Source: Pseudomonadota bacterium (GTDB lineage: Bacteria > Pseudomonadota > Gammaproteobacteria > Pseudomonadales > Pseudohongiellaceae). Taken from it: 64,000 nt of DNA. Shown here in pieces: positions 29,344-37,699 of this stretch. Positions within the stretch are counted from its first letter, which is position 1. Each line of letters opens with the position of its first letter. A program made the translations under genes and the position numbers. The notes beneath the pieces were generated by a model. It did not search any database. It was given only the letters and a program-made list of their open reading frames with translations, and had not been told where the DNA came from. The stretch is taken from the NCBI GenBank assembly GCA_027621405.1, contig JAQCBT010000015.1, forward strand, positions 1 to 64,000, given 5' to 3'.

Positions 29344-29886
29344 ATGCTCCACAGATTGCTGACACTGATGCTGGTCTCACTGGGCTTACTGTCCCAGGGA
29401 GCCTATGGCCAGGATAGTCAGGACCCGGTCCTGGCTGTGGAATGGACCGACCTGCTCAGTCAATCAGACCTGGATGCCATTCTCAATCCCCCGGAGATGA
29501 CCCATGATCTCTACGGCTGGCAGGAGCAGTTGGAAAACAACCCGGAAGCCGCGGCTTACAGCGAAGCCCTGCAGTCCTATGATGTTAACCCCGATCTGGT
29601 GAATAAACGAATCATGATTCCGGGCTTTATCGTGCCCACGGCTTACAATGAAGAACGCAAGGTGACGGAATTTTTCCTGGTCCCCTTCTTCGGCGCCTGT
29701 ATCCATCTACCGCCACCACCCCCGAACCAGATAATCCATGTTAGCTATGAACGCGGCGTAACCCTGGACAATTTCTACGACGCCCATGTGGTACATGGCT
29801 TGCTCACCAGCGAAGTGATCAATACCGATATCGCGAACTCTGCCTACAAGCTTGAAGCCGAAGGCGTGTCTATTTACTCCTTCTGA
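29344..29886 (+). CDS. DUF3299 periplasmic protein, paralogue 2
   Basis: A 180-residue exported protein, paralogue of 19856-20434. It has a signal peptide (about 1-22) and the same conserved block: PGFIVPTAYNEERKVTEFF, FFGACIH (Cys119, His121), five prolines and NQIIHV. The N-terminal part (WTDLLSQSDLDAILNPP) is also shared. It is divergent from the ABC ATPase and permease genes and convergent with the TonB receptor, so its local context is a transport locus. Two copies in one 10-kb region suggest separate regulation or non-identical roles. Confidence 0.82.
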   Translation: MLHRLLTLMLVSLGLLSQGAYGQDSQDPVLAVEWTDLLSQSDLDAILNPPEMTHDLYGWQEQLENNPEAAAYSEALQSYDVNPDLVNKRIMIPGFIVPTAYNEERKVTEFFLVPFFGACIHLPPPPPNQIIHVSYERGVTLDNFYDAHVVHGLLTSEVINTDIANSAYKLEAEGVSIYSF

Positions 29887-29905
29887 GTACGTCTTCTGGC
29901 TATTT

Positions 29906-29945
29906 AGTTTCAGCCAGCCTGGCACTTGCAAGGCTGGCTGAAACT
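29906..29945. terminator. Bidirectional terminator hairpin
   Basis: AGTTTCAGCCAGCCT (29906-29920) pairs perfectly with its reverse complement at 29931-29945 over a 10-base loop. This 15-bp stem sits between the convergent DUF3299-2 and TonB receptor genes and would serve both. Confidence 0.85.
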
Positions 29946-29969
29946 GATAACTGCATTGACTACCCGCGA

Positions 29970-32213
29970 TCAATACTCGAAACGCAAGCCCATGGTGACG
30001 CCGCGCCCCGGTTCAGGCGCGTAGTTCTTGAGGAAGGATGCATGGTTGCGCACCTCGTCATCCAGCAGGTTGTCACCCCGGACGAAGAGCTTCAACTCGC
30101 TGTCTGCGCCGAAGTCCCAGTGGTAGTCCGCGTACAGCGACAGCAGTGAGTAGCCATCAGTACCAAGCTCCAACTCGCCTGTATCATCCTGGTCATTGAC
30201 CCGTGTCAGGTGCAGGTGCATGGTCCAGTTCGGGCCGAAATAGCGCAGTTCACCACCGACTTTCGCCGCAGGTATCCGGGGCACATTGCCACCGCTGTCG
30301 AACTCTGCATCTACCAGGTCACCAAACAGGCCCAGCACCAGCGAGTTTGCTCCGCGCTGCATCACAGTGAAGGAAATTTCCGCTTCCAGGCCACGGAAGG
30401 TAGCGTCTTTGGCCAGATAGGAGGCGATTGCCTGCTCTTCGTGTTCTTCACCGTTCAAGTCAAGGAAGACGAAGTCATCAATCTTGTTGTAGTAGGCACT
30501 GAACTCACCGGTCCATGCCCCGCTGTGCTTGCGGTAACCAAACTCGAAATTCTGGGAAGTCTCTTCGGAAAGATTGGGATTGCCGATTTCAAGCAAATTG
30601 GTCGCGGCATGTAGCACAAAGTTTTCAGCATCCGCATAGGCTGCACAGGTGGCAGCATCGGTATTGGAATACAACTCTTCCACCGTAGGTGCGCGCTCGG
30701 AACGCGAGAGACCAAACAGTACATTGGATTCCGCGTTCATGTCATAAAGCACACTGCCGCTGAGGCTGGTGGCCGAGCCATCGAAACCACAGCGTCCCAC
30801 CGGGTCGATGTCGTTGTCTTCGAAGCGAAAACCGAGCTCGGCAGTCAGATTGCCCTGGGTATAGCGCTCTACCGCAAACAGGCCAAGGGACCCTATCTCG
30901 GAGCGCGGAATAAAGGCCTCTTCGCCGATAGCACTGAAATCGCTATCGGTAAACTGAAGGCCCCAGACTCCTGACCAGTTTCCTACGGGGACATGCTCAA
31001 GCGTGAAACGTCCTTCAGTACCTTCATTGGAATACAGCGTACCGATCTCGGAACCCCCCGCTTCGAAGTACTCCACTTCTGCATGTTGATAGTCGGCAAT
31101 ACCGATTGAGCCGCGAATATTATCTACCCAGCTATCGGTAAAGGAGTACATGCCACGGAGGTCATAGCGGGTGCTTTCCATGTCGATGCGCACGAAATCG
31201 ACGTCTTCGTACTCTTCATCATGGTCTTCATCATCATGATCGTCTTCCTCATGCTCCTCTTCGTGTTCCTCCTCACCATGTGCATGGGAATGGGTACCAG
31301 GAGGCAAGCCATAATTGCTTTCCAGGCGGTTAGCTGAAAAGCCAATAAAGCCGTTATCGTTGACGTAGGAGAAACCTATGGTGCCGGCATCAGCTTCCGA
31401 ATCAGAATTTCCGATGAAGCCATTGGTATTCTCGAATTCCTCGTCTTCATGACCATGGTCTTCCTCGTGCTCGTCCTCATGGTCCTCTCCATGTTCGTGC
31501 TCCAGATGCTCGGCAACCAGTTCTTCCAGCCGTTCCACGGCAAATTCATCCACGGCGAATCCGGGAATCTCAACATTGTCGTTCTCACGAGTGTAGGCAT
31601 CCAGATGGAAGGCGAAATTGCCGGCAGAAGCGTCCAGACGGAAAATTGTCTTGTCCTCGTCGTTCACCGAGTTACGGCTCTGCTGGATGATAAACTCAGG
31701 TGCGTCCACCAGAGACTCGGGTACACGGTTATCGATCACATTGACCACGCCGCCCACAGCGCCACTACCGTAGAGCAATGTAGAGGGACCACGCACAACT
31801 TCCAGACGATTGGCCAACACCGCCTCGACCCCATTGGCGTGGTCGGGACTCACATTTGATGCGTCTGTAACTCCTACACCGTTCTGCAGAATGGTTACCC
31901 TGTTGCCAGTCTGACCCCGAATAATGGGTTGCCCGACACCGGTGCCAAACGAGGCACTGTTTACGCCGATCTCATTCTTGAGTGTGTCGCCGAGACTATT
32001 GCTTACCTTTTCCGCGAGTTCCTCTCCGGTGAGTACGCCGATGGGCAGCGCGGTCTCCGCCTCCGACTCCGCAAATGCGGCGGTCACTACAATTTCCTGC
32101 AGACTTTCTTCGGTGTGTGTTTCCCGTGTGCTCTGCGCAGAAACTGCTCCAGCATGCGCTGTTGCTATCATGATTCCGAGGCGTAACAAATTTTTCTTGT
32201 AACAGATGTCCAT
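29970..32213 (-). CDS. TonB-dependent receptor with His/Asp/Glu-rich loops (ZnuD-like)
   Basis: A 747-residue outer-membrane receptor. A signal peptide is followed by a plug domain (EIVVTAAF, IIRGQTGNRVTILQNGVG, VEVVRGPSTLLYGSGAVGG) and a 22-strand barrel ending in GVTMGLRFEY. Two insertions are packed with His, Asp and Glu, one near residue 235-265 (EHEHGEDHEDEHEEDHGHE) and one near 300-335 (SHAHGEEEHEEEHEEDDHD). Such loops are typical of zinc receptors like ZnuD. Uptake of zinc (or possibly copper or nickel) is therefore likely. The start at 32213 gives the best signal peptide. Its neighbours are the CxxC protein at 32330 and the DUF3299/ABC genes. Confidence 0.87.
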   Translation of the reverse strand: MDICYKKNLLRLGIMIATAHAGAVSAQSTRETHTEESLQEIVVTAAFAESEAETALPIGVLTGEELAEKVSNSLGDTLKNEIGVNSASFGTGVGQPIIRGQTGNRVTILQNGVGVTDASNVSPDHANGVEAVLANRLEVVRGPSTLLYGSGAVGGVVNVIDNRVPESLVDAPEFIIQQSRNSVNDEDKTIFRLDASAGNFAFHLDAYTRENDNVEIPGFAVDEFAVERLEELVAEHLEHEHGEDHEDEHEEDHGHEDEEFENTNGFIGNSDSEADAGTIGFSYVNDNGFIGFSANRLESNYGLPPGTHSHAHGEEEHEEEHEEDDHDDEDHDEEYEDVDFVRIDMESTRYDLRGMYSFTDSWVDNIRGSIGIADYQHAEVEYFEAGGSEIGTLYSNEGTEGRFTLEHVPVGNWSGVWGLQFTDSDFSAIGEEAFIPRSEIGSLGLFAVERYTQGNLTAELGFRFEDNDIDPVGRCGFDGSATSLSGSVLYDMNAESNVLFGLSRSERAPTVEELYSNTDAATCAAYADAENFVLHAATNLLEIGNPNLSEETSQNFEFGYRKHSGAWTGEFSAYYNKIDDFVFLDLNGEEHEEQAIASYLAKDATFRGLEAEISFTVMQRGANSLVLGLFGDLVDAEFDSGGNVPRIPAAKVGGELRYFGPNWTMHLHLTRVNDQDDTGELELGTDGYSLLSLYADYHWDFGADSELKLFVRGDNLLDDEVRNHASFLKNYAPEPGRGVTMGLRFEY

Positions 32214-32329
32214 GACATTCCCCATGGTAACTAGCATTTAAACGTTGTTAACGGTACCCACCAGCGCCCACAGCTAGCAATGCTGCACTGCGCGGAAAGC
32301 GGGCCTTGTTTAGCAGGATTGATTAAGTG

Positions 32330-32641
32330 CTAGGCGCGAGGTGGAGCGCGGGGATTGGCAGCGATAACTGCCTGGAAAGGAATAGCTGGAGTAGATTGAA
32401 AATAGGATTGATCAGCGGCGATCAGGCCTGGCCCGGTTTGGCTGTCCACGATGATTTCATCATCATTGCCAAACTTGAGACAGATTTCGCAGTCAACCTG
32501 GGCCCGTAAATCACCGTCATGGGTATGAACCAGATCGGCGCCCTGTGCCAGCAAGAGGAAGGCAGCCAACACTGAAACCAGAGCCATTGAGAGGCGACGG
32601 TTCTTAAAAAATTTCCCTACTTTTCTGATGGATAAATCCAT
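32330..32641 (-). CDS. Small DUF2946-like membrane/secreted protein with HxH and CxxC
   Basis: A 103-residue protein with a basic start, one hydrophobic segment (about 18-35) and a polar domain with HTH (39-41) and CEIC (Cys51 to Cys54). The C terminus ends NPRAPPRA, like the APP tail of small DUF2946-type proteins that often stand beside TonB metal receptors. Those motifs could bind a metal. It lies about 115 bases upstream of the receptor on the same strand and is probably co-transcribed. Function not established. Confidence 0.6.
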   Translation of the reverse strand: MDLSIRKVGKFFKNRRLSMALVSVLAAFLLLAQGADLVHTHDGDLRAQVDCEICLKFGNDDEIIVDSQTGPGLIAADQSYFQSTPAIPFQAVIAANPRAPPRA

Positions 32642-32764
32642 GTGTGCTTTCTTCAGCCTCAGGGTGATAGAGAATAGTGACCCCGGATTATTGAAAATTC
32701 GTTCAAAGGGGTCAAGAACTATAAGCAGAAGGCTGTAGCAGATATTACGGACTACGCGCGAATG

Positions 32765-33793
32765 CTAGAGTGATGCAGCCAGGGCTTCCAGTCCTGCCAG
32801 ACCCAGCACATCACTGGCCTGCAGGAAGATGTCCTGCCGTGAAATCTGTCCCAGTTTTTCTTCCAGCAGGGCCAGGTGCTGCTCCTCCTGCTGGTGCCGT
32901 TTGTCGAGGAATTCGCCCATGCCTTCGGGTGCGCGCTTGTTGACGACCAGCGCTTCCACATTGATGCCGGCGCGCCCGAGCTGGGCGTGTAGTTCAATGG
33001 TTTCGAGAACCGGCAGGCGTTCAGCGGCTAGCACGATAACGAAGGAGGTCTGATCCTTATCCGCCAGCACATCCCGCAGCTGGGAGAACTTGCGGCGGCG
33101 ACGCAGCAGAATCTGGCGTATCTTGCTCTCTTTCTCCCGCTCACTCTTCTCTGAATCGCCGATGGTCTGGTCTTCGATGGACCTGTCGGAACCCAGTTCC
33201 CGCACGAACTCGCCGAAACGGTCCGCCTTCTCGCGGCGCTTGATCAAGCCTTCGGTCCAGGCAGACATCATCTCGGGCAATACCATGAGTCGCGCCGTGT
33301 GCCCGGACGGTGCGGTATCGAATATGATGAGGTCGTAGTCCTCGCTACCGGTTGCCACCACGTCGGCTATTCGTTCGAGAATGGCCGCCTCGTGCATGCC
33401 CGGGGCATCGCGGGAAAGCTCAATATGCTTGTCGATATCCCTGTGCTGGGTGACAGGCATCAGAGAATGCAGCGCACTACGCACTTCTTTCAGGTGGGTC
33501 GCCACGGTTTCTTCCGGATCCATCTCCACGGCGTCCAGGCCTGGACTGAGGCGTACGGGTTGCGGGCCGATGCGGCGATCAAACAGGTGACCAAGATTGT
33601 GGGCCGGGTCGGTAGACACCAGCAAGACCCGAGCGCCTTCGTTGGCGCGGGCGAGTGCCGTGGCTGAGGAGACTGTGGTCTTGCCTACACCACCCTTGCC
33701 TCCGAAGAAAAGAATCCTGCGTTTACGCGCGAGTTCTAGCAGCACCCAATATGATCCAGTGGCGACTTCTCCATGCCCATGCGCAGATGCCAT
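32765..33793 (-). CDS. ArsA/Get3-family ATPase
   Basis: A deviant-Walker P-loop ATPase of up to 342 residues. It has the motif GGKGGVGKTTVSSATA, switch I VLLVSTDPAHNLGHLF, and switch II DLIIFDTAPSGHTARLM. The family includes arsenite-pump ATPases and the tail-anchored-protein chaperone Get3. No ArsB or arsenic regulator is nearby, so arsenic efflux is unlikely. The frame overlaps the 3' end of the Cys-Cys gene at 33736; a later GTG at 33745, overlapping that stop by 10 bases, puts the N terminus close to the P-loop as in family members and may be the true start. Confidence 0.85.
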   Translation of the reverse strand: MASAHGHGEVATGSYWVLLELARKRRILFFGGKGGVGKTTVSSATALARANEGARVLLVSTDPAHNLGHLFDRRIGPQPVRLSPGLDAVEMDPEETVATHLKEVRSALHSLMPVTQHRDIDKHIELSRDAPGMHEAAILERIADVVATGSEDYDLIIFDTAPSGHTARLMVLPEMMSAWTEGLIKRREKADRFGEFVRELGSDRSIEDQTIGDSEKSEREKESKIRQILLRRRRKFSQLRDVLADKDQTSFVIVLAAERLPVLETIELHAQLGRAGINVEALVVNKRAPEGMGEFLDKRHQQEEQHLALLEEKLGQISRQDIFLQASDVLGLAGLEALAASL

Positions 33794-34047
33794 TCGTGGA
33801 AACGATCGTAGACTACGGGGAGAAGTTCGAGTGTATAAAAGGAAGCCGGATTAGGGACGCCCATGGCTTCGGCGAATACCAACAGCATGAACAAATCATC
33901 CTCGTCGCGCTCGGCGCGAGCGAAGGACCGGCGATAAGGCGCCACATAATACTCATGCAGCCCGGCCTCCAGCTTCTTCAGGAAGCCCACTTTCTTTTCC
34001 TGTTTCTTCTGCCCGATTTTAGAGAAGGGTGATTCGTCTTTGCTCAT
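33736..34047 (-). CDS. Small protein ending in Cys-Cys (cory-CC-star family)
   Basis: A 103-residue protein whose last residues are HIGCC before the stop. The core has HEYYVAPYRRSFARAERDED and PASFYTLELLPVVYDRFHEWH. I recognise this as the family named cory-CC-star for its terminal cysteine pair, which accompanies ArsA-like ATPases. The N terminus is lysine-rich. Its stop lies inside the start region of the ATPase gene, so the two are translationally coupled. The terminal cysteines could bind metal or be modified; the function is not known. Confidence 0.7.
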   Translation of the reverse strand: MSKDESPFSKIGQKKQEKKVGFLKKLEAGLHEYYVAPYRRSFARAERDEDDLFMLLVFAEAMGVPNPASFYTLELLPVVYDRFHEWHLRMGMEKSPLDHIGCC

Positions 34048-34133
34048 GCCGATTCAAATTTGATAGGTATTTCTTCCATTATGCGACTTCAGCTATGAAA
34101 GAACCAGTGCGGAGTCGCGGCCACCTGCTGCGG

Positions 34134-34493
34134 CTATTCCTTGTTACTTGCCTTGCCCTCTGCCGTCTTTTCAGCCCGCTTCTCTGCCCGCTCCAGGCGC
34201 GCCTTCTTGGGATCGATGAGCAGGGGGCGATAGATCTCTACCCTGTCCTTGTGTTGCAGTTCGTATTCCGCCGGCAAGGGAAGTGACTTGCCATCCATGG
34301 GGGTGGAGAAGATGCCCATGGCATCGCTATTGACGTTGATGCCCGGGAATTCGCGAGTTATGCCAGACTTCAGGACCGCCTCGAACGCACTCGTCCCCCG
34401 GGGAACTGTCAGGGTATGGATGCGTTGCTTCTCGGGGGTGCCGTAGGCAACCTCCACCGAGATCAGCTCTTTTTCGTCGTCGTCATCATCCAT
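34134..34493 (-). CDS. rnfH: RnfH family (UPF0125) protein
   Basis: A 119-residue beta-grasp (ubiquitin-like) protein. The core has VEVAYGTPEKQRIHTLTVP, GTSAFEAVLKSGI and LQHKDRVEIYRPLLIDPKKAR, the last being the family's best-kept segment; the tail is lysine-rich. The ATG at 34493 is the better start because the acidic MDDDDD lead follows it; it overlaps the ratA stop by eight bases. The ratA-rnfH pair next to smpB is a standard gammaproteobacterial arrangement. Its biochemical role is unclear even in E. coli. Confidence 0.9.
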   Translation of the reverse strand: MDDDDDEKELISVEVAYGTPEKQRIHTLTVPRGTSAFEAVLKSGITREFPGINVNSDAMGIFSTPMDGKSLPLPAEYELQHKDRVEIYRPLLIDPKKARLERAEKRAEKTAEGKASNKE

Positions 34494-34917
34494 ACAAGTC
34501 ATTGGCCCTGTTCACCAGGGCGTCTACCTGAGCATTGGCTACCGATGCAAACAGTTTCTCGGCGGCAAAACCGACGAGACCACTGTCGAACTCGAAGTCC
34601 ATGGTGAGACTGACCTTGCAGGCATTGTCCCCAAGGCTCTGGAACTGCCAACTTGCTTCAAACTCCTTGAATTTACCGGACTCCAGTTCCATGTCGATGC
34701 GTACAGGAGGCTGCAGGCGGTTGCGGGTCGTGAAGGTGAATTCGATGCCCGCCTTGCCGAGGGTCAATTCGCCTACCAGGCAGGACTCGTCTTCCTTGAT
34801 TACCCTGGCTGCATTGCAGCCCGACATGTAGTTCGGATAACTGGCCACATCGTTAACCAGGTCGAACATCTGCTGCGCAGAATGATTGACCAGGGCACTT
34901 CGTTCTATATGGGGCAC
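34486..34917 (-). CDS. ratA: RatA-like START-domain protein (ubiquinone-binding/toxin RatA family)
   Basis: A 143-residue SRPBCC/START-fold protein starting PHIERSALVNHSAQQMFDLVNDVASYP, with the conserved FAAEKLFASVANAQVDALVNRA at the C terminus. Homologues include E. coli RatA, which can block 70S assembly, and the Coq10 ubiquinone chaperone; which activity applies here cannot be told. Its 3' end overlaps rnfH. It belongs to the smpB-ratA-rnfH cluster, though an NSS transporter gene is inserted between smpB and ratA. Confidence 0.9.
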   Translation of the reverse strand: MPHIERSALVNHSAQQMFDLVNDVASYPNYMSGCNAARVIKEDESCLVGELTLGKAGIEFTFTTRNRLQPPVRIDMELESGKFKEFEASWQFQSLGDNACKVSLTMDFEFDSGLVGFAAEKLFASVANAQVDALVNRANDLYG

Positions 34918-34938
34918 AGCTCAGTCGTCACCGGGGAA

Positions 34939-36342
34939 TCAGAGATAGATCTGGTTCACGGTGCTGATGAACACGATCAGCAGTACCGCAGGGATCACGG
35001 TGCCCAGTGAGAAGTTGATGTATTTCTCCACCAGCGAACCACTATAGCTGTTGTCACCGATCACCAGTTCTTCCTTAAGGCCACTCACCTTCCAGTTATA
35101 GGCGCAGAAGATGCACACCGTGAACCCCACAAACGGCAGGATGGTTTCGTAGAACACGTCTGACACCAGGTCGAAGAATGACTTGTTCACACCACCGTAA
35201 CTGGTGAAGTTGGTGAAGAAGTCAGAGATACCCAGGGACATGGTGGCGGGTATAGTGAACACGGTCAGCAAGACCGCCTGAAACAACACAGCCTTCTTGC
35301 GAGAGAAACCCAACTCGTCGATCCAGCAGGCGATGGGTATCTCGATTATGGAAACCATGGACGTCAAAGCGGCGAAGAAGACGAGGATAAAGAACACCGC
35401 TGCCACGAAGCTGGCTCCCCCATATCCCACCGTGTCCTGCATGGACAGGAATATCTGCGGCAGGAAGTCGAAGATCAGGCCCACGCTGCTGGTAGAGAGG
35501 TCGTCGGTGTTGGTATTGGGATCGAAGGCGAAGATGGCTGGCAGTATCAGCATGCCGGCGAAGAAGGCGATGCTGGTATCGGCAATAGCCACCATGCGCG
35601 CGGATTCACCGATATTGTCTTCGCGGCTAAAGTAGGAACCATAGGTGATGAGAATACCCATGCCCAGGGACAGGGAGAAAAAGGCCTGGGACAGTGCACC
35701 ATTGATAACCGCCAGATCGACACGTCCAAAATCCGGGACCAGATAGTAGCTGACGCCGACCCCGGCGTTGTCCAGGGTCAACACGAAGGCAACCAGCAAT
35801 ACCAGCATGATGGCCAGGGTTGGCATCAACACCCGGGCCAATCGCTCGATGCCACCCTTCACCCCTCCCAACAGGATAAAGAACATGAGGAACAGCAGAC
35901 CGATCAGGTAGCCGAACAACGAAGGCCGCGCCACCACTTCGCCAAAGTTGCCGGGTTGCGACAGCACATCCAGATTGCCAAAGAATATTTCCTTGATATA
36001 CACCACCAGCCATACGGTGATCACCGTGTAGAAAACGGCGATCATAAATGGCGTGAGAATGGCAAGCATGCCCGCAAGGCGCCAGATGGTCTTGCCACCA
36101 GACAGGGTTGAGAAGGCACCTACGGGATTGCGGGTCGTGTTTCGGCCCATGGCTATCTCGGCCATCATGACCGGGTAACAGATGAAGGCGACGAAGAATA
36201 GATAGATGATGAGAAAGGCGGCGCCACCATTCTTGGACGCCATCACCGGGAAAGCCACCAGGTTTCCCAGTCCTACCGCGGAACCGGCAGCGGCCAGTAT
36301 GAATCCTAATTTCGAGCTGAACTGACCCCTGTCCTGTGCCAT
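34939..36342 (-). CDS. Sodium-dependent transporter of the NSS (SNF) family
   Basis: A 467-residue inner-membrane symporter of the LeuT fold with about 11-12 membrane helices. The N terminus carries SSKLGFILAAAGSAVGLGNLVAFP, the family's helix-1 Na+/substrate site. It probably takes up an amino acid or similar solute with sodium; the exact substrate cannot be read. The second of two adjacent ATGs is used. It is divergent from smpB by about 160 bases and lies upstream of ratA on the same strand. Confidence 0.93.
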   Translation of the reverse strand: MAQDRGQFSSKLGFILAAAGSAVGLGNLVAFPVMASKNGGAAFLIIYLFFVAFICYPVMMAEIAMGRNTTRNPVGAFSTLSGGKTIWRLAGMLAILTPFMIAVFYTVITVWLVVYIKEIFFGNLDVLSQPGNFGEVVARPSLFGYLIGLLFLMFFILLGGVKGGIERLARVLMPTLAIMLVLLVAFVLTLDNAGVGVSYYLVPDFGRVDLAVINGALSQAFFSLSLGMGILITYGSYFSREDNIGESARMVAIADTSIAFFAGMLILPAIFAFDPNTNTDDLSTSSVGLIFDFLPQIFLSMQDTVGYGGASFVAAVFFILVFFAALTSMVSIIEIPIACWIDELGFSRKKAVLFQAVLLTVFTIPATMSLGISDFFTNFTSYGGVNKSFFDLVSDVFYETILPFVGFTVCIFCAYNWKVSGLKEELVIGDNSYSGSLVEKYINFSLGTVIPAVLLIVFISTVNQIYL

Positions 36343-36506
36343 CAAAACCCCTTATTTCTCAATAGATTAGCTTATTATTGCGGGTGAGCGTCAAGGGATT
36401 CTATCAGCGCCCCCAGATCAACTCAATTTGCGCTGGCAGCGGTTCATGACAGCCCGGGAAACTCCTTGGCGATTTCCCTCCTGCTAAAGGGCTATAATTC
36501 CGCCCC

Positions 36507-36989
36507 ATGGCAAAATCCTGCAAATCAAAGACCCCTGACAACACCATCATCGTCAACAAGAAGGCACGACATGACTACTTTCTTGAGGACAAGTTTGAGG
36601 CTGGTTTTGAATTGCAGGGATGGGAAGTCAAGAGTCTGCGTCTGAAGAAGGTACAGCTAATGGATAGTTATGTCCTGATTAAAGAGGGCGAGGCGTTTCT
36701 GCTTGGCTGCAACATCACCCCACTGGATACGGCAAGCACCCATGTGATTGCCGATCCGGGTCGCACCAAGAAACTATTGCTGCACAGGAAGGAACTGGCC
36801 CGCCTGTTCTCGGCGACCCAACAGAAGGGTCATACCTGCGTCTGTACGAAGCTGTACTGGAAGGGGCATCTGGTGAAAGCTGAGATAGCGCTGGCCAAGG
36901 GCAAGCAGGCGCATGACAAGCGAGCCACGGCCAAAGATCGCGAATGGAATATCGACAAGCAACGCATAGTCCGGCAAGCCAATCGATAG
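36507..36989 (+). CDS. smpB: SsrA-binding protein SmpB
   Basis: Binds tmRNA and brings it to stalled ribosomes for trans-translation. The 160-residue length is normal. It has an OB-fold with [31 protein letters not shown], then [10 protein letters not shown] and [12 protein letters not shown], and a basic C-terminal tail ([20 protein letters not shown]) that reads the empty mRNA channel. The tmRNA gene itself lies 6.3 kb downstream at 43271. Confidence 0.97.
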   Translation: MAKSCKSKTPDNTIIVNKKARHDYFLEDKFEAGFELQGWEVKSLRLKKVQLMDSYVLIKEGEAFLLGCNITPLDTASTHVIADPGRTKKLLLHRKELARLFSATQQKGHTCVCTKLYWKGHLVKAEIALAKGKQAHDKRATAKDREWNIDKQRIVRQANR

Positions 36990-37053
36990 CAATCACACCT
37001 CTTCCTGGACTCTGACACCGGACGCTCCTGGGCTTGCACTGGAAAAACTGCAA

Positions 37054-37641
37054 TTAATCCGTATCCCGCAGGCTTTCCCGAAGCTTGATACGATCCGTCT
37101 TGTAGGCTTCAGCATCACCATAGGCAGGGAACTTGTTGTAGCGCGCATGAGTGCCCAGTACCTTGCGCGCGTGTTTGATCGGGCACCAGTACTGCTCGGT
37201 CCGCGCAACGATTTCGCGTGTATAGGCGATCACGCCATTCCCGTAACCGCAGTACATGCAGTTGAATTTTTCGATGCCATTGAGATAGGCCAACTGGTGA
37301 CGATCGATTACGACATAGCGTGAACGGTCAACACGCGCAATATTGTAGAGCCTGAAACAGATATGCTGATAGATGGTAACCGTGATATCCAGAAACGCTA
37401 ACGGAATCACCATGCTGTAGATGAAAGGGATGGAGAGCACGCTGCGAATCGTGGAGTTAAGCAGCCAGGGGAGAACAGCCACCTTCAGTGCGCGGTGAGC
37501 CTCGAGTACGTTTTGCTCGAAGCGTACTCTCTTGCCTTCCAGTTTGTACTTGAACTCTTCCTGTTGATTCTTCAGTTCTTCCAATAGCTGGAATTCCAGC
37601 TTGGCAATCTTGTCAGCTAACTCTGTAATTTTTGCACTCAT
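37054..37641 (-). CDS. Conserved membrane protein of unknown function with Cys/His motif
   Basis: A 195-residue protein I do not recognise by name. It has an N-terminal coiled coil (about 5-45), two membrane segments (about 58-100, including PFIYSMVIPLAFLDITVTIY) and a C-terminal soluble domain with DRHQLAYLNGIEKFNCMYCGYGNG and RTEQYWCPIKHARKV. The CxxC plus a further C and H look like a metal or redox centre. The motif seems too specific to be random. It is convergent with smpB and lies 59 bases upstream of nothing obvious; a permease gene is on the same strand upstream. Confidence 0.55.
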   Translation of the reverse strand: MSAKITELADKIAKLEFQLLEELKNQQEEFKYKLEGKRVRFEQNVLEAHRALKVAVLPWLLNSTIRSVLSIPFIYSMVIPLAFLDITVTIYQHICFRLYNIARVDRSRYVVIDRHQLAYLNGIEKFNCMYCGYGNGVIAYTREIVARTEQYWCPIKHARKVLGTHARYNKFPAYGDAEAYKTDRIKLRESLRDTD

Positions 37642-37699
37642 AATCTGCTCTCTTGAATCTTCCGTTTACACGCACACCGTCACAGCGTTCGCTTCTTGC

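Noticed and set aside
32214..32329. A Zur-like palindrome upstream of the TonB receptor (GTTAAC near 32240)
   Set aside because: It matches the Zur consensus only in part. A weight-matrix scan is needed before calling it.
32765..33793. Arsenic resistance operon
   Set aside because: Only an ArsA-like ATPase is present. There is no ArsB, ArsC, ArsD or ArsR nearby, and the partner gene fits another family.
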